Part shown: positions 12,991 through 19,094 of the stretch, piece after piece
Numbering within the stretch: the stretch's first letter is position 1
Layout of the letters: every line of letters starts with the position of its first letter
IMG/VR virus record: IMGVR_UViG_3300049489_000321
Coordinates: 1-64,000 of that record
Strand: one strand, 5' to 3'
Length of the DNA stretch: 64,000 nucleotides
Origin: a virus
Translations under genes and position numbers: made by a program
Notes under the pieces: model-generated
What the model was told of the DNA's origin: nothing
Database searches by the model: none
The model's input: only the letters and a program-made list of their open reading frames with translations

Positions 12991-13190
12991 TGCACCACGC
13001 GAAACCCGAGGATTTCACTAGGTGGGCTGAAAAGGCCGCTTCTATGTCACTGGAATCATTGAATTGGTCTATCAATGATTGTTGGCAGGCTAGCCTTTGC
13101 GCTCGCGAAATTGGCAACGCAATTGCAGAGGGTAGATATCTAGACGAAATGTATGCATACGCTAGCGAGCGCAAGAATCGTGCCAAGTAG
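12975..13190 (+). CDS. Hypothetical protein, 71 aa
   Basis: ATG at 12975 is inside element copy 20; ATG 12990 is the alternative start. The product is helical (FTRWAEKAASMSLESLNW) and ends ASERKNRAK. That end, at DNA level, contains the GCAAGAATCGTGCCAAG segment also found before copy 16 without a gene, suggesting a decayed copy there. Confidence 0.6.
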   Translation: MGVFDMHHAKPEDFTRWAEKAASMSLESLNWSINDCWQASLCAREIGNAIAEGRYLDEMYAYASERKNRAK

Positions 13191-13194
13191 AGAG

Positions 13195-13219
13195 TAATTG
13201 TGTAGGCTAGTCTTAGTCA
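13195..13219 (+). repeat. 25-bp left-arm element, copy 21
   Basis: TAATTGTGT, AGGCTAG, TCTTAGTCA. Confidence 0.7.
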
Positions 13220-13248
13220 CAAGCAACGCAAACCCCGGAGCTAAGACA

Positions 13249-13431
13249 ATGACGCTTTTCGAAGAGTTTGAGGATCGTTACGGTGATGAGCGTATCTCTG
13301 CGAAGGAAGCGATTAGGCTCTGTAAGTTTCATGGCACGGATATTGCCGAGTATCACAAGTATTCGGGATACACTGCTAAGTTGTCGGAATCATACGATTG
13401 GCAGGCAATCCTGATCTGGCTCGGTTACTAG
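13249..13431 (+). CDS. Hypothetical protein, 60 aa
   Basis: ATG at 13249 follows CCCGGAGCTAAGACA. An in-frame upstream ATG at 13198 falls in the element. The product (LFEEFEDRYGDERISAKEAIRLC) is acidic and helical. Function unknown. Confidence 0.6.
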   Translation: MTLFEEFEDRYGDERISAKEAIRLCKFHGTDIAEYHKYSGYTAKLSESYDWQAILIWLGY

Positions 13432-13469
13432 CAACAAACGTACCAACTCAGAAAACAAGGAAAGTCACA

Positions 13470-13691
13470 ATGACTGTCGCTATTTACACGTTTGTTTGTA
13501 CGCTTGAAGATGGAATCCGTAAGGATCGTTTGAGTAACTTCGAAATGGCACTCTGTGCAAAGCACGTGCCAAAGAATGCTAAGCTTGCACGTCGCGCGCC
13601 AGATTGTCACTGTGAGCTTTGTACCTACAATGAAGATCGAGAGTGTAACAAGGGATTTGGCACGAATGATGAATATCACGGTGGTTGGTAA
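13470..13691 (+). CDS. Cys-rich zinc-binding-like protein, 73 aa
   Basis: ATG at 13470 follows AAGGAAAGTCACA. The Cys/His set C10...C28-x2-H...CHCELC...C gives a probable zinc site. Its TAA is the first part of element copy 22. No family recognised. Confidence 0.6.
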   Translation: MTVAIYTFVCTLEDGIRKDRLSNFEMALCAKHVPKNAKLARRAPDCHCELCTYNEDRECNKGFGTNDEYHGGW

Positions 13692-13713
13692 TTTTGTAGG
13701 GAAGTCCTAGTCG
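13689..13713 (+). repeat. 25-bp left-arm element, copy 22
   Basis: TAATTTTGT, AGGGAAG, TCCTAGTCG. TAA is shared with the upstream stop codon. Confidence 0.75.
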
Positions 13714-13759
13714 CAACCTCTGAATCCCGACGAGTCGTCTAAGTAGGCTAAATCATTAA

Positions 13760-13782
13760 CCCTCCCCCAAATCGGGGGAGGG
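13760..13782 (+). terminator. G/C hairpin, copy C with inverted loop
   Basis: CCCTCCCCC-AAATC-GGGGGAGGG, the exact reverse complement of copies A and B, with the same AATCAYTAA flank. It precedes a gene by 18 bases. Confidence 0.5.
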
Positions 13783-13799
13783 TAGAAAGGCAAGCGTAA

Positions 13800-14018
13800 G
13801 TGCTCAAATTCACTAATGAAGAATGTAACAAGCTGGAAACACTCAAGCTTCTAGTTGACGCAGAGTGGCAAAATTTCGGAGGTTATCTTAGATACACGGA
13901 TGCTATGAATATTGTTGGGCTTTCTACGCTGAAGAAAGCTATCAAGCTGAATTTAATCGTCCATTTCAAGGGATCGGATTGGATCGATACTTGCTACACT
14001 AACAGACTGTACAAGTAG
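13800..14018 (+). CDS. Hypothetical protein, 72 aa
   Basis: GTG at 13800 follows GAAAGGCAAGCGTAA. The product is helical, and RYTDAMNIVGLSTLKKAIKLNLI resembles an excisionase-type winged helix (short helix, turn, recognition helix), so a DNA-binding role is possible. Not certain. Confidence 0.55.
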   Translation: MLKFTNEECNKLETLKLLVDAEWQNFGGYLRYTDAMNIVGLSTLKKAIKLNLIVHFKGSDWIDTCYTNRLYK

Positions 14019-14028
14019 TTGTAATTAC

Positions 14029-14128
14029 ATAAACGCTCTAGAATGACCTAGGAGCGACGATTTAGCAGGGTAGGCTAGTCTGCTAGGGTAGAGAGAAACC
14101 CGCTCCTACGTGAGCCTATAGCGTTATA
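14029..14128 (+). ncRNA. Structured non-coding element with nested stems
   Basis: AACGCT/AGCGTT close an outer stem, AGGAGCG/CGCTCCT a middle stem (14050-14056 with 14101-14107) and AGCAG/CTGCT an inner one. AGCCTATAGCGTT at 14113 is the complement of a segment in 6386-6489, so this may be an inverted relative of that element. Confidence 0.45.
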
Positions 14129-14173
14129 CGAGAGATCTAGTCAATCTTCCTGGTAGCAAAGGACTAAACCACT

Positions 14174-14290
14174 GTGATCAATGATTACAATACGTTGGAA
14201 GCCGTTAGGCATTTGCTCGTACTTGGCCCGATTGTTGCTTTGTCTGTCATACTCTTGACCGGAATCCTGTATCTGGCGATTCGCCAGTAA
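14174..14290 (+). CDS. Small membrane protein, 38 aa
   Basis: GTG at 14174. After a short polar start the peptide has one clear membrane segment (LLVLGPIVALSVILLTGILYLA) and ends IRQ. No family recognised. A single-span peptide of this size could modify a host membrane protein, but that is speculation. Confidence 0.5.
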   Translation: MINDYNTLEAVRHLLVLGPIVALSVILLTGILYLAIRQ

Positions 14291-14329
14291 ATACAATTAC
14301 TTAAGCTAAGTAGTTGAAAACACTTAGAG

Positions 14330-14354
14330 TAATTGTGTAGGCTAGTCCTAGGCG
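14330..14354 (+). repeat. 25-bp left-arm element, copy 23
   Basis: TAATTGTGT, AGGCTAG, TCCTAGGCG. Confidence 0.75.
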
Positions 14355-14379
14355 TACCCCCAACGAAAGGCAAACGCAA

Positions 14380-14643
14380 ATGACTAAGATCCTTAAGAAT
14401 GCCGGTGTACAGCTTATGGGCCGGTCGATTCGCGTGTTTGACCGCCAAACTAACAAGGATATCGCTGACTTCGACATGCCCGATGTCGATGATGAGACCC
14501 CCGATTGGATTTGTGATGCAAAATTCGATAGTTGGCTGATCAACGTGCAAAGGACTGTTAATTCAAAGGGTTACGACGTTACGACGGTGTACGCTGTTAA
14601 CTCGGATCGTCCTAACTCGCGTAAGATCATCGCAATCGGCTAA
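14380..14643 (+). CDS. Hypothetical protein, 87 aa
   Basis: ATG at 14380 follows ACGAAAGGCAAACGCAA. Alternating hydrophobic residues (VQLMGRSIRVFDRQTNKDIADFD) suggest a beta fold with an acidic loop. Function unknown. Confidence 0.65.
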   Translation: MTKILKNAGVQLMGRSIRVFDRQTNKDIADFDMPDVDDETPDWICDAKFDSWLINVQRTVNSKGYDVTTVYAVNSDRPNSRKIIAIG

Positions 14644-14664
14644 CTAGTTGAAATGCCATGGTAG

Positions 14665-14689
14665 TAATTCTGTAGGGAAGTCTTAGGCG
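14665..14689 (+). repeat. 25-bp left-arm element, copy 24
   Basis: TAATTCTGT, AGGGAAG, TCTTAGGCG, immediately after a CCATGGTAG half palindrome. Confidence 0.8.
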
Positions 14690-14717
14690 CAACCTCTCAC
14701 AAACGGAGAAAACGAAA

Positions 14718-14963
14718 ATGACCGCTAAGACCCGATATGTTGGCATGAAGGCCGCAATGCACCGCCACCGCGACGCTTGCGAGTGGTCGGAAGGTAGCAG
14801 CGAACGTATTAGCCGAGCTAATGACACGCTTCGAGCCGACATTGCTAAGTATGGGGAATTGTACTACAACGCGCTCTGTACCAGTCAAGGTGCTGATATC
14901 CTTGCCAATCGTCGCCCGGGCGACGCAATCGCTCGTGCCCGTAGCGCATCGATTCCCTTCTAA
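14718..14963 (+). CDS. Hypothetical protein, 81 aa
   Basis: ATG at 14718 follows ACGGAGAAAACGAAA. Mostly helical with many Arg, Ala and Ser. It is the last gene of the rightward left arm; its stop codon lies inside a long nested hairpin. Function unknown. Confidence 0.6.
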   Translation: MTAKTRYVGMKAAMHRHRDACEWSEGSSERISRANDTLRADIAKYGELYYNALCTSQGADILANRRPGDAIARARSASIPF

Positions 14964-15029
14964 GTACCTGATTTCCCATGGTGACGCTCCCTAGGCAACT
15001 AGGGAGCAACACCTGTTTTCAGGCACTTA
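14961..15029 (+). terminator. Nested hairpin closing the left arm
   Basis: TAAGTACCTG pairs with CAGGCACTTA (one mismatch), GGTG with CACC, and GCTCCCTAG with CTAGGGAGC around a GCAA tetraloop of the GNRA type. The stop codon of the preceding gene is the first three bases. A strong transcript-end structure is the likeliest role. Confidence 0.6.
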
Positions 15030-15202
15030 GAAGTCTTTGCAGCCTGGTAGCAGGGGTCAAAAACGTCAAGATCCGCCCGATCCTACCGTAGCAATTACAC
15101 CATGGTAGGACCCTAATAGGCTACGCTCAAGCGATTTCCGCCCCGAGTAGCGTCCTAGCTAGGGTCAAAAGATCGTCGCTCTGAGAGCATCCTACGCATT
15201 CA
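15030..15202 (+). other. Gene-free stretch before the array
   Basis: No gene. It contains the 24-bp block shared with 10761-10784 (here 15161-15184), a CCTGGTAGC segment also seen at about 9877 and 14150, and a palindrome at 15099-15108 (ACCATGGTAG). Confidence 0.5.
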
Positions 15203-15247
15203 AGCAATCCCTATGCCAATCCTCGATCTCTAGCACGTCTTATGCCA
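15203..15247 (-). promoter_or_regulatory. Two reverse sigma-54-like sites
   Basis: On the minus strand: TGGCATAGGGATTGCT (15203-15218) and TGGCATAAGACGTGCT (15232-15247). Both keep GG and GC with ten-base spacing. Confidence 0.6.
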
Positions 15248-15288
15248 ACCATGGTAGTACACTATCCTACACCCTACTACCTATTAGG

Positions 15289-15406
15289 TGGCACGACTCT
15301 TGCTAAGGCACGCTTATTGCTAGGACTACTGTGTTGGCATACTTGTTGCGAGCATCGAATCTGGTACGAATACTGCATATAGCACTACCATGGTACGGAT
15401 CTTGCA
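15289..15406 (+). promoter_or_regulatory. Sigma-54-like array, forward run 1 (5 sites)
   Basis: Sites start at 15289, 15306, 15335, 15362 and 15391. The first reads TGGCACGACTCTTGCT, matching the classical YTGGCACG-N4-TTGCW consensus. Others vary only at tolerated positions (TGGTACGGATCTTGCA). Spacing is 17 to 29 bases. Confidence 0.75.
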
Positions 15407-15420
15407 TCAATACAGGCACT

Positions 15421-15667
15421 TGCAACAATCGTGCCAAACATACATGTATGCAAAAGACGTACCATGGTGACTGTTTGCAAGAATCATACCAACTATAGGA
15501 CGTGCAATAAGCATACCAGTCACAGCTATTGCAACATTTATGCCAATTATCAACGTATTGCAAGAATCGAGCCAAAAAAGACACACAGCAGTACGTGCAA
15601 ATTCTATGCCAACCCTACCATGGTGCAACATCTGTGCCAAAACAGGGGGTATGCAATAACAGGGCCA
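15421..15667 (-). promoter_or_regulatory. Sigma-54-like array, reverse run (9 sites)
   Basis: Minus-strand sites begin (left ends) at 15421, 15449, 15476, 15503, 15530, 15559, 15596, 15624 and 15652. Examples are TGGCACGATTGTTGCA and TGGCATAAATGTTGCA. All but one step is 27-29 bases, so the run is nearly periodic. Confidence 0.75.
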
Positions 15668-15697
15668 CTACCATGGTAGGACACTATACTACACAGT

Positions 15698-15988
15698 AGG
15701 CACAACTCTTGCTAGTACGTACTAGTTGGCACGTATAGTGCTATAGGCATACATATTGCACACAATAACAGCATTTTGGCACGCTTATTGCTAAGGCACG
15801 AATGTTGCAACAAAGCTAATTTGGCACAGTACGTGCATACACTGGGTGGCACACCCCCTGCATACCCTACCATGCTGGCATCTCACTTGCATACGACCGA
15901 CATTCACCTACCCCACCCTAGTTCGCGTGGCACGTTTCTTGCATATCCACCCGTATCCCGTCTCAACCGAAGTGGCACGATACTTGCA
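15698..15988 (+). promoter_or_regulatory. Sigma-54-like array, forward run 2 (10 sites)
   Basis: Sites start at 15698, 15727, 15745, 15777, 15794, 15822, 15847, 15876, 15928 and 15973. TGGCACGCTTATTGCT, TGGCACGTTTCTTGCA and TGGCACGATACTTGCA are textbook matches. Rightward transcription from them would run antisense into the leftward genes from 16217, which argues that not all serve as ordinary gene promoters. Confidence 0.75.
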
Positions 15989-16216
15989 CCATGAGCTATC
16001 TATCTGAAATTACAAGCACTGTGTGATTTCAACGAGTTGCTTTCCCGAGGAGTCCCACTTGTATAGTTTATAAATTTGTGAAACTTATTTTTTGATATTA
16101 TAAAGATTTCAAATACTTAGATGAATGAGGTAGTTTAGTGCTGTGTCTATAGCACTACTTCAGAACAGTAGTAGATTGGTTTTCGTATTTAGTTATTATA
16201 AAAAAATACGAAATAC
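15989..16216. other. AT-rich convergent intergenic region
   Basis: No gene. TAGTGCT/AGCACTA (about 16135-16156) and CGTATTT/AAATACG (about 16186-16211, T-rich on the minus strand) are inverted repeats that could end the leftward transcript and block read-through from the array. Confidence 0.45.
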
Positions 16217-16453
16217 TTAACGTAGGTGCTTGGCAGATTCTAGTATAAGTACAAAAGCATGTTCGTCTGCTACGTCCTTACACTCCCGTTGAGTCTGTCC
16301 ACTACCTATTCGCTTGTTCTCGTAGCTAACTATATACGACTCTGGTCTGGTTAAACCACCGTAAATAGGGGATATTACATACTTACCGCAATGAGAGTAT
16401 ACGTAGTGTTCCTTAGCACGCTGCCACTCTATAATGCTCTGATAGCAGTTCAT
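16217..16453 (-). CDS. Hypothetical protein, 78 aa
   Basis: Last gene of the leftward run, one base after the preceding gene. The product has aromatic and basic residues (CYQSIIEWQRAKEHYVY) and beta-like SPIYGGLTRPESYIVSYENKR. No family recognised. Confidence 0.65.
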   Translation of the reverse strand: MNCYQSIIEWQRAKEHYVYSHCGKYVISPIYGGLTRPESYIVSYENKRIGSGQTQRECKDVADEHAFVLILESAKHLR

Positions 16454-16454
16454 G

Positions 16455-16661
16455 TTAGTAGAATTTCATCCACGTGAAGTAGATGGGAATGTCTGGGTAT
16501 AGTAGCGCCATGGAAGCACGTATTAGGTTAGCATCTTCTTTGTTGTAGCACTCAAACTGGATGCCGTCTCTAGCCTTGGGGTTTGTACGGTACTCATGTG
16601 CAGCTTTAGCGCATAGCTTAAGGTTACTTCTTGTAACTAGTTGATGTTCGTAGTCATTCAT
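16455..16661 (-). CDS. Hypothetical protein, 68 aa
   Basis: Overlaps the Thg1-like gene by ATGA, so translation is coupled. RSNLKLCAKAAHEYRTNPKA is helical, and YNKEDANLIRASMALLYPD could contact tRNA or another protein. Unknown. Its tight link to the Thg1-like gene makes a shared process possible. Confidence 0.65.
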   Translation of the reverse strand: MNDYEHQLVTRSNLKLCAKAAHEYRTNPKARDGIQFECYNKEDANLIRASMALLYPDIPIYFTWMKFY

Positions 16662-17416
16662 CTCTTTCCCTCCACTGTAGGCTCCATTAGATAGACTAGG
16701 GTGTTAATGTAGTTGCGGTCTTGTGTAAGGATAGGCATGTCTAGGTCTTCTCGCCACTCAGACCGTTCAGCACTACCGTTGTAGTACTTATACTTAACAA
16801 TCGCTATACCGCGCTTCTGCGCCGTAGGGCAGTCGTTCCAGTTAACGTTCTCCCTGGCTAAGAGCATGTTCTGCATCATGTTGCTGTTAACCTTGTGTAA
16901 TTGCTTGTGACTAAAGTACTTCTGCGCTAACATTGCGATGCTGTTCCTAGTTGCATCTTGTTGTCTCCAGATGAAGTAGTTACAGACTTCCGACTGTGGG
17001 ACGTTCCAAACCCTACAGTCGAAGCTAGGGAGGCTTTTGGGGTAGCCGAACCTCTTTACGTACTCTTCGTAGAACTTCACGCTGGCCATGCTGGCGGCGA
17101 TAGAGCACGTCTTTTGTACTTCGTTGTCAAACCAGCCTTGGGTCTGTAGGTTCTGGTAGTCCACCAATAGCAACGATATCTCGTCGCTTTGAGTGTAAGC
17201 AATCTTACAACCGGAGACTTCCTTACACAGATACTTGGCAGTCTCCACCATGCAGTGAACCATACGCTCATCTAAAGGTCTTTCCATGCCTCTAGTAAAC
17301 GTGTGGAAAGCCCTACCGTCTAGCCTCATTAGCACGGGCATTTTGGATACTAATTTTGTCCGGGGAGTGTTTTCGTACGATTTCATACGATCCCCTAAGC
17401 TATCTTTATTACTCAT
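16658..17416 (-). CDS. Thg1-like 3'-5' nucleotidyltransferase (tRNAHis guanylyltransferase family), 252 aa
   Basis: The first 100 residues match the Thg1 catalytic core: LGDRMKSYE, then PVLMRLDGRAFHTFTRG (metal ligand Asp33, Gly34), then KIAYTQSDEISLLL (second metal ligand Asp78). QKTCSIAASMASVKF follows, as in the family. These enzymes add nucleotides in the 3'-5' direction, either G-1 on tRNAHis or, for Thg1-like proteins of bacteria and phages, repair of truncated tRNA 5' ends using a template. Length is normal. It lies in a coupled cluster about 1.1 kb downstream of tRNA-Asn and tRNA-Thr, which supports a tRNA-repair role. Confidence 0.9.
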   Translation of the reverse strand: MSNKDSLGDRMKSYENTPRTKLVSKMPVLMRLDGRAFHTFTRGMERPLDERMVHCMVETAKYLCKEVSGCKIAYTQSDEISLLLVDYQNLQTQGWFDNEVQKTCSIAASMASVKFYEEYVKRFGYPKSLPSFDCRVWNVPQSEVCNYFIWRQQDATRNSIAMLAQKYFSHKQLHKVNSNMMQNMLLARENVNWNDCPTAQKRGIAIVKYKYYNGSAERSEWREDLDMPILTQDRNYINTLVYLMEPTVEGKR

Positions 17417-17643
17417 AAATAATCTTTGGAACGCTTTAACTTTACTGGGTAGAATTCACTTCTACAGTCGTCGTAATCTTCGCGTAACTCTTCTACTAGG
17501 TCAAGGATAATCTCATTCCACTGTTTCCTACGTCGATTGTGCTCTGCCTCTATCCAAGCCCTAGCACTCTTTTCGTTGGTAAAGTAGCCGGCTTCTCGTA
17601 CTACTCCATAGTCATACGCTATTGCAATTACCCAGATACTCAT
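17413..17643 (-). CDS. Hypothetical protein, 76 aa
   Basis: ATGA overlap with the Thg1-like gene. An N-terminal beta part (WVIAIAYDYGVVREAGYFTNEKSARAW) is followed by a long charged helix. The pattern resembles small phage proteins that start with a strand and a 'T.ekaA..w' helix. Function unknown. Confidence 0.65.
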   Translation of the reverse strand: MSIWVIAIAYDYGVVREAGYFTNEKSARAWIEAEHNRRRKQWNEIILDLVEELREDYDDCRSEFYPVKLKRSKDYL

Positions 17644-17645
17644 AA

Positions 17646-17933
17646 TTACTCTATAACACTACCAAGTTGAATGCCTAAGCACACATACCCATCAACTACG
17701 CTTAGGACAATAGGACTGTCTTCTACGAACTCATGGCCAGTGAAGAACAGAATATCATTCAGGTTTGGGTAGACAAAAGGGTTGTTAAACACGAACTGGA
17801 AGTAGTTCGGCGTCAGCCAGTGGATCGTACCCTTCTCTAGCGTACTCACTGGAGTTAGCTTTTCTGGGTACATTCGCTGGGTTGTTTGCTTTAGCTTTAA
17901 CCAGTCTTGGTATTCGTATTGTTTAGTAGTCAT
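17646..17933 (-). CDS. Hypothetical protein, 95 aa
   Basis: Overlaps the upstream gene by four bases. Begins with a basic, Gln/Lys-rich helix and continues with a beta-rich region (GTIHWLTPNYFQFVFNNPFVY). No family recognised. Confidence 0.65.
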   Translation of the reverse strand: MTTKQYEYQDWLKLKQTTQRMYPEKLTPVSTLEKGTIHWLTPNYFQFVFNNPFVYPNLNDILFFTGHEFVEDSPIVLSVVDGYVCLGIQLGSVIE

Positions 17934-18496
17934 TTGTTGGTATGGTCACCGCGTTCAATTCGACTGATGAGGTAGTCACAGCCGTACGATTTAAGCACTC
18001 CTTCGTCGCCTCCACCGTAGCGCCAGTCATCGGATACTAGCTTAATGTCCGCCACTATCCTAGCGCGTTCCGCTGCAGCGCCTTCCTGTCGCAGTCGCTC
18101 CGCAGAGCGTCCTAGTTTATCAAACGCCTTTTCTACGCCACTCAGTTCCGCTAAGCGCTCCTTGACAGCATCTCCGTAGCCCCGCAGTGCGTTCATTAAT
18201 TGTTCATTTTGTGCAACAAGCTGCTCTTGCTTACGTAGCAACGCATCCATCGCAGCGTTGGACAATTGCTTAGCTGGTCCCTTGAACCACTGTCCTTTTG
18301 ACTCGATGCATTTTTGACACTCGTAGCATTGTCCGCCGTCGTACATGGCGTCGCACGGACCATACCACGGGTGTACTGCCTCCTTCAACCGCTCTACTTC
18401 CGCCAGAGCGGAGTCACGTTGTGCAATTGCTTCATCGAACCGTTCGTCGCGCATCGTGGTTAACCGGTGAGCTACCTCGCTGCAACAGTTTTTCAT
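17930..18496 (-). CDS. Coiled-coil protein with central Cys cluster, 188 aa
   Basis: Helical heptads at residues 15-40 (RFDEAIAQRDSALAEVERLKE) and 85-150. Between them lies C-DAMYDGGQCYECQKC, a probable zinc site. Such proteins, with GC-richer codons, are common phage accessory genes of unknown role. It is first in a coupled set of six genes ending at 16217 and lies just downstream of two tRNA genes. Confidence 0.65.
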   Translation of the reverse strand: MKNCCSEVAHRLTTMRDERFDEAIAQRDSALAEVERLKEAVHPWYGPCDAMYDGGQCYECQKCIESKGQWFKGPAKQLSNAAMDALLRKQEQLVAQNEQLMNALRGYGDAVKERLAELSGVEKAFDKLGRSAERLRQEGAAAERARIVADIKLVSDDWRYGGGDEGVLKSYGCDYLISRIERGDHTNK

Positions 18497-18564
18497 AGTT
18501 CACCTTGCTTCGTCGCTTGTGTTATGCGTTGTTTAGCAGTCATTTATAAACCTTTATAAAATAG

Positions 18565-18636
18565 CTCCGGCAGATGGGATCGAACCACCAACCATCCCGT
18601 TAACAGCGGGACGCTCTACCATTGAGCTACGTCGGA
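18565..18636 (-). tRNA. tRNA-Asn (anticodon GTT)
   Basis: Read on the minus strand: acceptor TCCGACG with TGCCGGA (one mismatch, one wobble), D arm GCTC-AATGGTAGA-GCG, anticodon stem CCCG/CGGG with loop CTGTTAA, T loop TTCGATC. The 5' base is U, which is unusual. CCA is not encoded. Confidence 0.85.
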
Positions 18637-18652
18637 ATGTGTTATCTTTTTG

Positions 18653-18725
18653 AGCCCCCAGACGGATTTGAACCGCCGACCTACTGATTACAAATCAGTT
18701 GCTCTACCAACTGAGCTATAAGGGC
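18653..18725 (-). tRNA. tRNA-Thr (anticodon TGT)
   Basis: Minus strand: GCCCTTA/TGGGGGC acceptor with wobbles, D arm GCTCAGTTGGTAGAGC, anticodon stem ACTGA/TCAGT with loop TTTGTAA, T arm GGCGG-TTCAAAT-CCGTC. Discriminator T; no encoded CCA. Confidence 0.9.
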
Positions 18726-18746
18726 GTGTGTTGCTATAGTTGTTTA

Positions 18747-19094
18747 TTAGGGATTTTCTCTTTGTTTATTGTTATTTACAATCTTCGCTTCGGGTAACGA
18801 CTTACGTGCAACTCGTTCGTCCAACACATGGTTCACAGCAGTAAACGGCTTCAACGCACAGTATTCACAACACTTATAACCTTTGTACACCACCCATGCT
18901 AAAACGTAGATAGCACCTGTCGGAATAAGTACCGGCCAGAAGCATCCGTGGAACGCTGCTACTCCAGTAGGCGTGCGATCATAATAAAATCCCATAAAAT
19001 CACGATACGATTGTCTGTGGGACACTATTGCTGTTGTAAACCCAACCACCGCATAACCCAACATGCAGCCAGCGACGATGAATACAGTACTCAT
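18747..19094 (-). CDS. Two-span membrane protein, 115 aa
   Basis: I start at the ATG that overlaps the upstream stop (ATGA at 19094). Segment one is VFIVAGCMLGYAVVGFTTAIV and segment two WPVLIPTGAIYVLAWVVY, followed by KCCEYC facing the same side as both termini. The tail is basic. No family recognised. Confidence 0.65.
   Translation of the reverse strand: MSTVFIVAGCMLGYAVVGFTTAIVSHRQSYRDFMGFYYDRTPTGVAAFHGCFWPVLIPTGAIYVLAWVVYKGYKCCEYCALKPFTAVNHVLDERVARKSLPEAKIVNNNKQRENP

Larger units (their letters stand above)
15248..15679. repeat. Repeated ACCATGGT palindromes
   Basis: Copies at 15248-15257, 15385-15396 (CTACCATGGTAC), 15459-15470, 15615-15626 and 15668-15679 (perfect CTACCATGGTAG), with further ones at 14655, 14977 and 15099. 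The copies at 15248 and 15668 are each followed by a GTAG/GACACTAT-CTACAC stretch. Twelve-base palindromes recurring inside a promoter array look like operators for a dimeric regulator; whose is unknown. Confidence 0.6.

Noticed and set aside
949-14689. Reading the 25-bp element as a T7-type promoter or as a sigma-70 -10 region
   Set aside because: The conserved start (TAAT) and end (TAGG) recall T7 promoters but the spacing differs, and only a few copies contain a TATA-like core.
15421-15667. CRISPR array suggested by regular 27-29-base steps
   Set aside because: The repeated unit is a degenerate 16-bp promoter-like motif with 11-13-base gaps, not identical repeats with unique longer spacers, and no cas genes are present.
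15431-15994. Open frames inside the sigma-54-like array
   Set aside because: Codon content is made of the repeated motif and there is no ribosome site; the DNA is better explained as the array.
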